This document shows positions 24,576-35,886 of a stretch of DNA of 64,000 bases, in pieces. The notes beneath the pieces were generated by a model that was not told where the DNA came from, ran no database searches, and saw only the letters and a list, made by a program, of their open reading frames with translations. Position 1 is the stretch's first letter; each line of letters opens with the position of its first letter. This stretch comes from Stomorhina lunata. Taxonomy: Eukaryota; Arthropoda; Insecta; Diptera; Rhiniidae. Made by a program: the position numbers and the translations under genes. The stretch covers positions 61,793,928 through 61,857,927 of the forward strand of contig OW121744.1 in NCBI GenBank assembly GCA_933228675.1, in the 5' to 3' direction.

Positions 24576-25418
24576 AAATTAAAATTTTAAAAAAATTTTA
24601 CCTATTCTAGTTTGTTTTGCTCTTGCTATTCTTACTCTCTTTTTGCCAATATATTATATATGCGACTCTGTGTGTCCAATTGAACGCCATCTTGTTTTTT
24701 ATTTAATATCACAGAAGAACAACAAAAATGTCTTAATTTTTGTTTTTTCCATTGTTTCTAAATTATTTTTGTTATAATTTTGCTATTACGTTCCCTAAGT
24801 ATAGAAATAAACCGCACAAAAAGTTGTGATTGCTTGCTTAAGGGTATACTCAAAAGGTCAAAAACGCTTCTTGCTGACATTTTGTAACTTTTGATATTTT
24901 TGAGTATGATATGAAATTATATCAAATCTCAGCTTTTAGCTTCAAAATCTTATTCCGAATTTAGTTAACATCTAAATGTTACCTATTTTATTTCTAATTA
25001 GTACCTATTCATTGATGTTTGTTTCTTTCCAATAATTTGTACCCAATCAAAGTTGTTTTGCCGTCGGCATTGCACTATGCCAATTTAACAAGTACAAAAA
25101 TTTACCAAGTTGTCGAATTATAACTTTAACATATGCAATAATTGCATAATATATTAAATCTTTATATTCTTTCTCTTTTCTGTATAAAAATAAGTTTTCC
25201 AAAAAAAAAAAAATATATTTTTTCTAATCCCTTTAAATATTTTTGTCTCTATGTATTGGTGTTGTAGTCAAATAAATATTCGAGTAGACAAATAACCGGT
25301 TACTTTTATGAATAGATATTTTTTGTTATAAATAAGCTTTGTTGAATATTACTGAAAACTTTTACTTATTAGTTAAAATTTTACTGGTAAAGTGTTCCCG
25401 TACTCGAAAAAATAGTAA

Positions 25419-25569
25419 GGGGCTGTTCACATATTACGTAACGCTCTTAGGGGGGTATGACTTTTGTTACGGTGGAGGAATTTTGTATGCGTATTTCTAT
25501 AATGTGTTATACAGGGAGGAGGGTGTTAAAAATCTGCGAAAATTGCGTTACGTAATATGTAAACAGCCC
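25419..25569. mobile_element. 151-bp MITE with TAA target duplication
   Basis: The left end, GGGGCTGTTCACATATTACG, and the reverse complement of the right end, GGGCTGTTTACATATTACG, are inverted repeats of about 25 bp. TAA lies on both sides (25416-25418 and 25570-25572). It has no coding capacity. A 3-bp TAA duplication fits PIF/Harbinger-type elements, but the superfamily is an inference. Confidence 0.85.
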
Positions 25570-25639
25570 TAAAGAGAAAGTGGGATGAGAGAAATTTAAT
25601 ATGGGGGAATAAAATATCTTTTTTAAAGAAGGGTAATTA

Positions 25640-26240
25640 ATAATGGAATATGTCTTCTGGAAAATGGACCTCTAGTCAAAAAGTCTTGGCCACAAAGCTT
25701 CGCTTATCTGTTCAGTGCGGTACCAAATTTCATCTTTCAGAGCGTTATTTGTGGTTTGTTCATTTGAATCCGGTCTAAATGAACTAACTACGCCAGGCAT
25801 TATCTAAATTTTTAGGACAGTTCTTTTTGACGCCATCTTGCTAAAATCAAAGTTATAGGATATCAACATTAAACAATTCTGACCACAAAAAAATCTGTTA
25901 TCATGGGTGGGTAACGGCATAGAATTCATAGTGACACCGATTCTCATTTTCGATAAATAAACGGGCCGATGATTATCCGCTTGTCAACAAACCGCACCAT
26001 ATCGTCACTTTTTTTTAGGTTGTAATGGCTCTTCGAGGACTGTTTGTGGATTTTGTGAACCTAATTGAAAATAGGGTCATCACTTTTGTTTTAATTCGCA
26101 AAAGGTCGGCGTTCCATAATTAATTTTTTTTTAGCTATTTACTATATAAATGTTAAAGGATGTCAGCCCAATTCTTGACATTTCGCCATTTGACATCCAA
26201 TTTACTTCTTTACCTCAAATTTGACCACTCTGTACTACCA
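25640..26240 (-). pseudogene. Decayed mariner (rosa-like) element
   Basis: Reading the minus strand near 25925-26010 gives VTIWCGLLTSG, a stop, then frames matching GPFIYxxNENRCHYEF. These parallel VTVWCGLWAGGIIGPYFF of the open rosa transposase at 35989. The end 'acctcaaatttgaccactct' (26213) resembles the terminal sequence at 13363. It contains several stops and frameshifts. Confidence 0.6.
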
Positions 26241-26400
26241 GGTTTAATGCAAGGAGATAAAAAACAGTAGTATTACCGACTATTAACCAACCAGAATATT
26301 TTTAAGGAGAGGCAAAAAACTATTTAATATCTAAAATAATTAAGTAGATGTCAATATTTATATCAAAGCCAATGTTCTAAAACAGATTTCTTCTCCCTAA

Positions 26401-26537
26401 TTAAACCCTTCACCACCATAGGTGGAAAGGGTATTTATTATAAGTTTGTGCTGAATTATGTAACCTTTTAGTGTACCAATAGGCTTAGAATCACTTAATG
26501 AAGTCGGGCTTGACCGACTATAGCACTTTCTTACTTG
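26401..26537 (+). repeat. mini-me-like repeat with large internal deletion
   Basis: The 5' block ('acccttcaccaccataggtg' to 'ataggcttagaatcact') is joined directly to the 3' block ('cgggcttgaccgactatagc' to 'ttcttacttg'). Another 3'-end-like scrap ends near 26819. Confidence 0.8.
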
Positions 26538-27668
26538 TTTTTGTTAAAACTGATGTAACTATTACAAAAAAAAAGGTTCCCAATAAAAATGATTTTGAAA
26601 AATTTTGGTTCATAGACGGTATTGAATATAGGCTCACGATTTGTCATTATGCTGAGGAGGAAGAAACGTTTATCCACCTTTTCTATCCTAGCTCTCATAC
26701 TACAAGATATTCTAAGCAATACAAAATCTTCAAAATATGTTAACAATCGTTCATCGGGCCATAGTAGTTTAGGGTACCACAGAATCGGTAGAGCCCGTCT
26801 ATATTACTTTCTTACTTGTATATAAAATTCTATAATTTGAATTAATTTATGTGCAATTGATGTTGCAAAAGTGGGTATAAGACCAAATTACTCGATTTTT
26901 CAATTGTAAGATATTAATACCCATTTTTATTACTCGAAACCCATGTTTTACGGAAATTTTTTTAATATGAATTTTTTTATGAACTTCAATTGTTAAATTT
27001 AAATCGATTTTTAGATCAAATTTGATTTATTCTTTAGTTTCGAATTTACGAGTACCATCATGATCTTAAAAGTACATTTTATTTTTATATTTGGTACAAA
27101 ATCAAGAAAGCCACTTTCCATCCCTGATGTAAGTAAATATTTGTTTGAGGGGTTAGTTTTTATTCCTTATAGCTTAAAATAATATTTTATTGTAAAAGCA
27201 ATACATCATATTCTTCTCTATTTAACTTGGACTAAGAAAAAATGCACGTGTTCTCACTGCTTATGAAAGTAATCGTTCAGTTTTAGCATCACTAATAAGT
27301 AGCGTGTGTTGGAACATATGTTTGTTGTTTAGCTGATATGGTATGTTCAGTCAATGGAAATGAAAACAAACAAAATAAAATAGATAACGGACAACAAAGT
27401 CGAATACATATTAATATTGCTAAAAGCCGCCGTTAAAAAACTTAAGACTTGTTTTTAATACTCTCTCCAATAGATATATGTATTAACAAAAACAAAATGT
27501 ATATTTTGTTTTTGTTTATAACTTTTAAAAATTTTTTGTTAAAGAACTCCCTTCAAATAGTATAAATATCTTTGATATATATTTCAAAAATAAGTTATTT
27601 ATTGAATTAAAAAAAATATAAACATATAAATTTGACATTAACCTAAAAAACATTATTTTTTATTACAG

Positions 27669-27744
27669 ATAACCTATTTAATGCCGGAGAAGGAACTATT
27701 AAATTAAGAAACTAAATAATAAAATAAACAAAAAATAGATCAAG
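27669..27744 (+). other. wde: 5' UTR portion of the first coding exon of windei
   Basis: A polypyrimidine run and TTACAG at 27663-27668 form a plausible acceptor, followed by a 76-nt leader before the ATG pair at 27745. This implies an upstream non-coding exon, possibly one or more of the candidate first exons at 14731, 18848 and 24425, or the one near 6566. Confidence 0.45.
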
Positions 27745-30700
27745 ATGATGGAGGTTAAGCAGAATACGGCCGTGGATCTAAATGATTTATTGACATCATC
27801 CAATAACAACGGCAACGATGAAGTGGACGATGCTGTAATGACAGATCTAACAGATCGAGCACACGAATTAGTCAACTGTGATTTAATGAAAACAAATGGT
27901 ATGTTCCTCAGATCATTGAAACAAAAAATCATTTTTAATAAATTATTATCTTATTTAATAAATTGTAGACAAAATATCAAAAATTACAGAATTGGGAAAT
28001 GGTGATGTTGCCATGGCCTCCCTAATAGATGATGTTGATGATGATGCACCTGAGAACTTAGATAATACAGTCAACACAGATCTAGAAGATGCTCTTTTGG
28101 CAGAAGATGATGCTTTGCCTTCGTTGGCAAATGAGGAAGTAAATGATCCAACATCATCGGTAACCGAAGATGATCTTTTAGCCGATAAAGTTGAAACCTC
28201 AAATTCAACAACTAGTTCCAGTAATCTTCGGGATCCGGGAGATGATTTAGACACTTTATTATCAAAGATAAATGATATTGTCGAAGATTGTATAGACAAT
28301 GACAGTGAAAATGCGGTCTCGAATACAATCGTATCTGAAGATTCGGCAAAAAAAGTCGTAGCCGAATCGCAAAAAGAGAATAACTTAGATGAGAGTGTGA
28401 TATTTGTGAATGAGACTAAAGTCTGTGAAGAGACAAATTCTATAGAACAGGAGAGCAGGCAAGATATTCAACTACCAACCGCCAATAAGGATGATCTTTT
28501 GGAACACAATGAGTCAAAAGAAGAATTATTAAATAAAGAAACTCCATCATCTCCAAAGGATTTGCCACAAGCGGATGAGATTGATAATGTAAAACCAGAA
28601 GAAGAGGAACATATTTCCTCCGAGGCAATTGAAGATGAAGAAGAAATAAAAAATGACAAACCTTCCTCTAAAGAATGTAATGCTGAAAATGTACTAGAAA
28701 GTAATGAAAATCCAGATAAGACTGAAGAATCAAATGAAGAAGTAGTTCAAGACAATGAAATTACCTCAAATAGTAATGACATTTCAGAGGCTGAAAAAAC
28801 AACTCCTTTTTGTAAAGATAATTCTGATGATATAACAGAGGAATCGGTTCCAGAAGAAACTAGTGATTCTAATCTGGGTAAAGAGAATGAAGTTGAAGTT
28901 GCAGAACAAATTGCACTGCCTGTTAAAGATGAGACGTCAGCAGAACGAAAATCTTCAACTGAAGACAAATCTTCAATCGAAGATAAATCTTCGACCGATG
29001 ACAAGAATTCAGCTGGCGAGAATACTTCAATAGAAGACAAAATTTCCGCCGAAGGCAAGATTGCAATTGAAAACAAGTCTTCCACTGAAGACAAGACTTC
29101 AAATGAAGATACAATTCCTACTAAAGATACAAATACTTTAGATCCTGTAGAAAATGAAGACTCTGATGATGAAATAGTTTTTTATGTAGATAAACCTCCA
29201 GAAACTAAAACTTCTAAAGAAGAAAAAGCTGAATCAACGGAAACTGCTGAAGAAGCTGAAACAGATATTGCAAAATCTGCATCAGCCAAAGAAACAAATT
29301 CGCCTGCCAAGAAAACAGTAGAAGATGATGAAGTTGTACTATTGCTGGATGATGATGAAGATATGGAGTCATCACAAAACAGAGATAACAAAAATAATGA
29401 TATTTCTTCTAAAAAATCGGAAGTAACTAAAGATTCTAAAGAAATTACCAAATCCATCGAAACAAGTGAAGCAACTAAGACCAAAGCCCTTAATATGGAC
29501 AATTCCGATAATGCTCGTGATGACTTTGCTACCGAAGGTTCCAATGAGAATGAAAAGTCAACTGAGAAAAGTGAAGTAGCAGAAACTCCCGAAGAAACTA
29601 ATAGTAACTGCAGCAGTAGCAGTAATCTTCTACAAGAAGCAAAATCCATTAAAAACTCTTTAGATGAAGCTATGCCAGAAGAGGCTGAAAATGAGGAGGA
29701 GGATGATGATAACGAGGTGGAGTTAATTGATGGTGAACAAAAAGATGCCGATCTTCTAGACAAGGTTGATGATTGTGAACAAGCACCACCAGCTAAACGT
29801 ATACGCTTAAGTCAAGATAGCGAACTATCATCAAAGGCTGAAGATACTAGCGTTGATGTAAAAGCTGCCGAAACCCCAGAAGAATCTCTAGAAAAACAAG
29901 AGCAAGGCAAAGATAGCGAAACCACCACTTCTGCTTTAAAACGCTCTCATGATATAATTGAATTAGAAGCTGATGAGGAAGATTTGAAGATTTCCAGCGA
30001 AGGTATTAATAAAAAACCTAGAACCGAAGACACAAAAACAGAAGATGCTGTTCCTGAAAAGATAGTTGAAATCGAGGAAGATACACCCTCTGAGGATATA
30101 AAGACGGATGAAGATTTTAAGAAAGACATCAAGGCTGTTCCTTCTTACCAACCTATACCGCTTTATCCACCACCAAAGTTAGATGTTTTAAAGTCAGAAT
30201 TTCCTATAAGTCTTGAATTTTTAAAGAAATTCCAAAAATCTTTTGATAATATGACAAAGCAAGACCTTGAGGAGCTGGTTCTACAAAAAGTTGTTGAGGC
30301 CATTATACATAGAAGTGAATTTTCTGAAATGCGGGAATTAATAGAAAAACAGGAGAAATTAATAACGGCACATCGAACTAAAATCTCTGAACTTTCAAAA
30401 CAATTTCGTGATCTAGAAATGGTGCATAATCGTGTGGTTAAGGACATAGAGCAGCGTAACTCTCAATTTATAATGCCAGTAAAAATTACAAGAGCTGTGG
30501 GTCTTCAAGTTTATATACCCAACAAAAAGTCTTTAACAGAAGCGGCTTCCGGTAGTACTCTTCCCAACGTACCGTCATCGCCTCAACGTCCTGCCACCTC
30601 ACAAGCTTCTACATCTATTAGCAGCTCTTCATTGACTTCGCCACAAAGACAATTTTCTGGCACACAAACAGAAACACAACAGCAACCGCAGCGTCCAACT

Positions 30701-32275
30701 TCTACAACATCCAGTGGAAGCGGTAACGCCGTTCGAAGAGGTTGCGTACAAAAAGTAACACCAATTCGTCCAGTTCCTGCTGTAAATCAAAATTCATCAG
30801 CTGGTTCTTCGGCTGCTTCTGGAGCTTATCGGAATAATACAAATCACTCGGCTACAACTCAGCCACGAATATTGAATAAAAATGCAGCGCCTGTTGCAAG
30901 TCCTGTAACTCTTCAAAGGTCGCGGTATGTGGGCCCAGGTCAAGAAGGACAACGTTTGCCAACACAACAACAGCAGACAATGTCTAGAACAACTAATGTG
31001 CCAGCTAACAGGTAAGTTTTAGTAGAAAACTAAATTTAAGGTCAAATATTGAATTACTTTTTAAATTAATTCTAGTCAACGAGTGACCGTAAATACTGCA
31101 GTACAATCCAAACCTTCATCAAATGTTGCTACAACCGTTCAGCGGCGTTCAGAACCGTTGACGCCAACTGCAGCCAGCAGTTCAACGAGTTCGATTGTGG
31201 ATAATTACATAAATACACTAACTCATCTTACAGGCGGCAATACGGCTGTCAGCATAACTCCGGCTAAGCCCAAGGAAAAGGCTGTTATAGATTTGACCGA
31301 TGAAGATGAAACGCCCGGACAAACGCCAAGTGCTCAACCCGCCACACAAATTCCTATAACTCAAGTCCCGCGACGAAGTTTGCCTGGACAAAACACCAAT
31401 TCCCAGCTCCAGTATGGAAGATCAGCACCTCAACTTGCTCGTATGCCTCCCGCCAATCAAATGGCCAACAATAAAAATCGACAAATGTCTTCTATGCAAG
31501 GTAGTTAGTCTTTTTAAAGCATACACATCTGTTGCTTGTTGCTAAAAATAGTTTTGAGAAAATTTGATTTAGTTTTTAGTTTTTATTTTCAATATAAATT
31601 CATAGTAACATTGCCCAGACAAACCTTTATAAATGTGTTCTAAGTTAAGTTAGAGATTAGCTGTTGAAGCCAAATAAAAGAGGGTAAAGAAGGGAATCTA
31701 ATGCTATGATTAACTCAAAACAGCAAAAAATTTACATTAGCCCTTTTAGCACCAAGCCACAGACATAATATAGTAACAAATGGTAAAAAACTATCATACT
31801 TTTCTGTATTTCAGCTCAAAAGAATAATGCATACACATCCATTAGTACACCTCCTGGTACAAGTATAACCCGCATAAATGTGTCTTCAAATGTCCAGCGT
31901 GTAAAGTATAGCCATCCAGCACCGCTACCCGCAACGCCTCCGCAAGCATTTAATCCTGCATGGAAACTGCCACCTCCGCGACCTACTATACGTATAAGCA
32001 ATCTTGACAATGGCATTGTTATCTCTTGGACCATGGAAGAATCCATGGATCGTCATGCTGAGTGTGTAAGTTATCAGATCTATGCCTATCAGGAGACCTC
32101 AGGACCGCCAATGGTAGATTCTTGGCGTCATGTTGGCGATGTTAAGGCAATGCTTTTGCCCATGGCTGTTACTCTTACCCAGTTCCAAGAGGGCCAACGT
32201 TACTACTTTGCTGTGCGCGCTATCGATTGTCACCAGCGTTTTGGACCATTTAGTTTACCAAAAACTTGGAGTTAA
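27745..32275 (+). CDS. wde: Windei, ATF7IP/MCAF1 homologue, SETDB1/Eggless cofactor
   Basis: Four coding exons, 27745-27898, 27969-31011, 31076-31500 and 31815-32275, give 4083 nt and 1360 aa. All three introns have GT/AG borders and the phases join without a break. The N-terminal ~770 residues are acidic Ser/Glu/Asp/Lys-rich low complexity with basic nuclear-localisation-like patches ([17 protein letters not shown]). Residues ~776-884 form the conserved ATF7IP block ([20 protein letters not shown]) ending in a predicted coiled coil (~830-880), the region known to bind the H3K9 methyltransferase. A Ser/Gln/Pro-rich linker carries VIDLTDED at ~1136-1143, a SUMO-interacting motif. Residues ~1259-1360 form the C-terminal fibronectin III domain typical of the family. 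The product should act in the nucleus, stabilising Eggless for heterochromatin and germline silencing. The length is close to the Drosophila protein. The first ATG of a pair (MMEV) was chosen. Confidence 0.93.
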
Positions 32276-33064
32276 ATTTTCTGAATCCATGATACTCTTC
32301 CTCTCACACACTCTTACTCTTCCTTCTCCTTACCATTGTAATGCTTTCATTTTTCATCGTTTTTAGTTTGTTTTTAAACTATTCGTTTTTAATTTTCCCA
32401 AATATGAAATTTTTTAATGTTATTCTTAAAACGGATAAACGTTACAGAAAACGAAAAAAGGAAAAAAACTTAATTTAATTTTGTTGATTTTTCGTTTAAT
32501 TTTATTTTAATTATTTGTATTTATATTGAAATCACCAACCAATTTTTATACGCACATTCATCCATGAATATAAAATTAGGTATTCTTAATTTATATTAAA
32601 AAAAAAGAAAAAATAAAACTTGCATACGTACATACAGACATAAATACACACCCTACAATCCCTAAAAATTCATATTAACAATAACATAAAAATATCGTTA
32701 AAGTACAAACCTCATTAGAGCGGAAGAGGTTTCGTAGCTTTTTCCAGAATTCTTTTAGTTTTTATTTGAGTATTTTTTACCGTGTAGTCTTAAATTATAC
32801 TCGTATTAATTAATTATATTTAAACAAATAATACACATTAGTTTATTATAAGAAACATACACAAACAATCAGACATTTAGATTTACAAATTTAATTTCTG
32901 CTAAATCTTTAATTTAAATTATAATTAATTTAATGTTAAATATGAAATACATATTCAAAACCTAAAAACCAATTATTTCTTTTTATTAAGTTTTGATATA
33001 AACCTGTGGATTATTAGGTAATTGACTAAAATATCAGAATCTTCTTCAAGAAATTTTTTAGCGG
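32276..33064 (+). other. windei 3' UTR and flank
   Basis: A/T-rich sequence after the stop with AATAAA at about 32612, the likeliest poly(A) signal, giving a 3' UTR of roughly 350 nt. No other feature is seen before the retroelement at 33065. Confidence 0.55.
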
Positions 33065-35575
33065 ATTGTTAACAACACCACCGGCATTGGAAGTTTTAAT
33101 AATTCTTTAACGGCAGAGATGTACACAGCGTCTGTGAATCGTTATCTCGGTATCATCCACAATTTCTTCACTGAACGTAACCTGATGATACAACCAACTA
33201 AATTCTCAGCAACCCTATTTACCACCTGGACAAAAGAAGTAAGCCTACAACTTGGCGTCGAGATCGATGGTGTACCAATACCGACAGTGAACCACCCGAA
33301 AATCCTGGGAGTCACACTCGACAGCCTTTTTACTTCGTCAGCACTGCCACAACTTGGCAGTGCTTGGGGAATGGACAAAGAAACCTTGCTGTCTATCTAT
33401 AAAGCGATTAGTCGGTCAGTATCAAATTATGGTGCTCTAGTGTGGTCAGCGTCGCTAAGTGATAGGTTAGGTTAGGCAGGCCGATGTAAGGTCAGCGTCA
33501 CTTGGGTCCAAAAAGCGGTCCCTTTGTGTTACCTGTAAGGGATAGACTGCAAGAAAAAAACAAACATAATTATTCCAGGCTATCAGTGAGAGACTTATCA
33601 AGCCATCCTGAAGCCCTGATAAATGAGTCTATTTTACGAATGTTAATGCTATCGATACAGAAACGAATATCCCTGTCGTATATTCTGTGGTATCTCAACC
33701 ATTTGACTGCTTTATGAATTGCCGATATCTCGGATTGTAGGACACTACATTGATCAGGGAGCCTAAAGCAAATTTCCTTCCCTACGCCTTTCTTTGACTT
33801 CGATCCATCAGTGTATACCTCCAGACAGCCGACATCTGAAGATGGGGCTTCTCCAGAGATAGTCACAGTAAAAGATTTATCAAATATAGGGGTGGATATA
33901 CAGTAATCTATGTGGTCAGGGATATTTGTGATTTTGTCCAGAATAGTGGAATGTCAGGTTTGTGAGTGAGACCAGGTTCCAATTGTGCTGAGACGGACAG
34001 CCGAGTTAAGAGCAATATGCAATGCCATTAGTTCGGCTGGGAGCCAGTTCAGCATGGCGAAGAGGGTCTTAGATGGAGTAGTTCTTAAGGCACCGGTAAT
34101 CATTAGAGCGGAAGATCTTAAGATTTTAATATTAAAATAGACCCTCTGGTTTGCCTTGGTGAGTGCAGGCCACCAAACCAGCGCACCATACATTAATATA
34201 GGGTTAACAACCATGTCGAAGAACCAGTCAGTGTTGATGGGATTTAGACCCCAGGTTTTGCCAATGGCCCCTTTGCACGAATAGAGTGCAATAGACGCTT
34301 TAGATACCCTAAATTGGGTGTTCAGGCTCTAGGACAGTTTTGAGTCCAGAATTACCCACAGATATTTGGCATGGTCATTGAGTATAAATTCTACATTATT
34401 TAATTTTGGAAGAGTAAAGCTGGGTATTTTGTATTTACGCGAGAAAAGTACAAGTTCCGTTTTAGTTGGATTGACTCCAAGGCCGTTGGAGACGCTCCAG
34501 CGATAGAGTATGTCAAGAGCTGTTTCGAGACGTTGTGACAGTGTGTTAAGAAATTTCCCTGACACTGCTATAGCAACATCATCCGCGTATACGATGGTGT
34601 TGAATCTCTGAGAATTTAATTCAGTAAGTAGTTTATTTATGGCAAGGTTCCACAGAAGAGGTGATAGTAATTCCCCTTGTGGAGTACCTCGACAAGCTAC
34701 TTTATAGATTGTAGCAGTGCCCATGGTTGAGCAGATGACTCTATAGGTGAGAAGCTTATCTACAAACGAGATAATTGATTTGTCAACCCTTAAGTCCTCC
34801 ATTGCCGATAAAATCGAATCCGGTCTTATGTTGTTAAAGGCGCCCTCTATGTCTAGGAAGGCGGCAAGTGTGAATTCGCCGAACTCAAGAGATTTTTCAA
34901 TATGATTAACTAAGTGATACTCAGTAGAGAAATATTCAATGCTGTCAAAATGCAGCCCTAAGACCTATAACAGGATGCCTACAAATTACCTCACCACATC
35001 ATCTTCATGAGGAAACAAAGATTATGCTATCTTAGCAGTTCCTATTGGGATGTCATCGGACAAATCATCCAAACTTTAAAATCACACAGTTGGCATCTTC
35101 CCCGAGTCATGTAAGAAAAGATCTTCGCGTGTATGAGGATAGCATACGAAGATATGTACTTGAGCCTTTGGATCATACCTCGTACATGGTAGCATTAAAC
35201 AACATTCATAAAGACGCCACCAACTCCGCGATTTCAGGTTATCGCCTGAATGTAGTTTAAGGAGGTCGCCTACCGCCCATAACAGAAGAAAAAAAGAACA
35301 TGCCGCAGAAAACAAGTGTCATTCTGGCTCAACTAAGATCGGAATGGAGCAACAGATTAAATATCTTTTGGTCTCGCATAGACCGTGCCGTCCCCAACAC
35401 ATGCCCTGCTTGTGGTCAGGGTCCTCATGAAACCCCTCACATTTTCAACTGTACCGCCAACCCTATTTCCCTTAGTCATGAGGATTTGTGGACTCATCTA
35501 GTAGAAGTAGCACAAATAGATCCCCATACAAACAAAATTATAAAATTGTAAATGTTAGAGCTGTTATAACAACAA
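33065..35575 (+). mobile_element. Jockey-type non-LTR retrotransposon remnant, split by an insertion
   Basis: The left part (33065-33464) encodes the end of a reverse transcriptase (HPKILGVTLDS..., then ISRSVSNYGALVWS, the thumb region after YADD). The right part (34910-35575) continues with PITGCLQITSPHHLHEETKI and ends with a zinc-knuckle-like CPACGQGPHETPHIFNC and a 'gttataacaacaacagc' tail. Stops are present in the right part. The endonuclease and the catalytic YADD box are missing, so it is 5' truncated. Between the two parts lies a minus-strand element flanked by CTAAGTGATA on both sides. Confidence 0.85.
33465..34909 (-). mobile_element. 5'-truncated non-LTR retrotransposon with RNase H, inserted in another
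   Basis: In minus-strand order: FLDIEGAFNNIRPDSIL (reverse transcriptase palm, near 34860), RGTPQGELLSPLLWN, then VYADDVAIA (catalytic YADD, near 34590). These are followed by thumb text (ILMYGALVWWPALTK, near 34190) and an RNase H domain with YTDGSKSK, LQSEISAI and FCIDS (33866-33570), keeping its first three acids. The RNase H and palm order suggest the I/LOA side of the Jockey group. Frame breaks separate the pieces. Flanking CTAAGTGATA at 33455-33464 and 34910-34919 is a clean 10-bp target duplication. The 3' end at 33465 is a short GGTTAGGTTAGG-type sequence. Confidence 0.88.
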
Positions 35576-35886
35576 CAGCGACTGTCTTGTACTAAGATTT
35601 TATAAAACCTATGGCAGGTTTAGACTGTAAAGATTGCAACCTATAAGGTATATATATAAGCAGTCTACCACCAAGCAACTACGGACGTTATGATAAACCC
35701 GATAAAAATACGACGACTTTGAGCATGAAATCTATGATATAAATTAGAACCTAGGTTTCTAGAATGTTATAGAGGATATCCCGCTTAGCACAGCTTTGAG
35801 AAGAAATTAAAGCATATAACGTGTTAACAGATGCCTTAGACAAATTCTGCAAGTAAATATTGCCTAAGACAAATGTTTATATATAT

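Larger units (their letters stand above)
22470..27440 (+). repeat. Unit C of the three-copy direct repeat, enlarged by insertions
   Basis: A GAGA tract (22488-22508), 'gggttcacaattagatatgt', 'aaaaagcggtttcata' (22741), GGCATCATCTTG (24020), 'aacacgaacatcatggta' (24339), the promoter-like block (24425), GCCATCTTG (24686), 'gccgtcggcattgca' (25062), 'ttggtgttgtagtcaa' (25257), 'accggttactttta' (25291), 'gcacgtgttctc' (27244) and 'aaagccgccg' (27423). It is longer than A and B because a MITE (25419-25569), a decayed mariner (25640-26240) and a deleted mini-me copy (26401-26537) entered between the 'ccggtta' and 'gcacgtgtt' anchors. Confidence 0.75.

Noticed and set aside
27955..30447. Several Ser/Leu-rich minus-strand frames opposite windei
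   Set aside because: Antisense shadows of an acidic, codon-biased exon; no domains and overlapping a well-supported gene.
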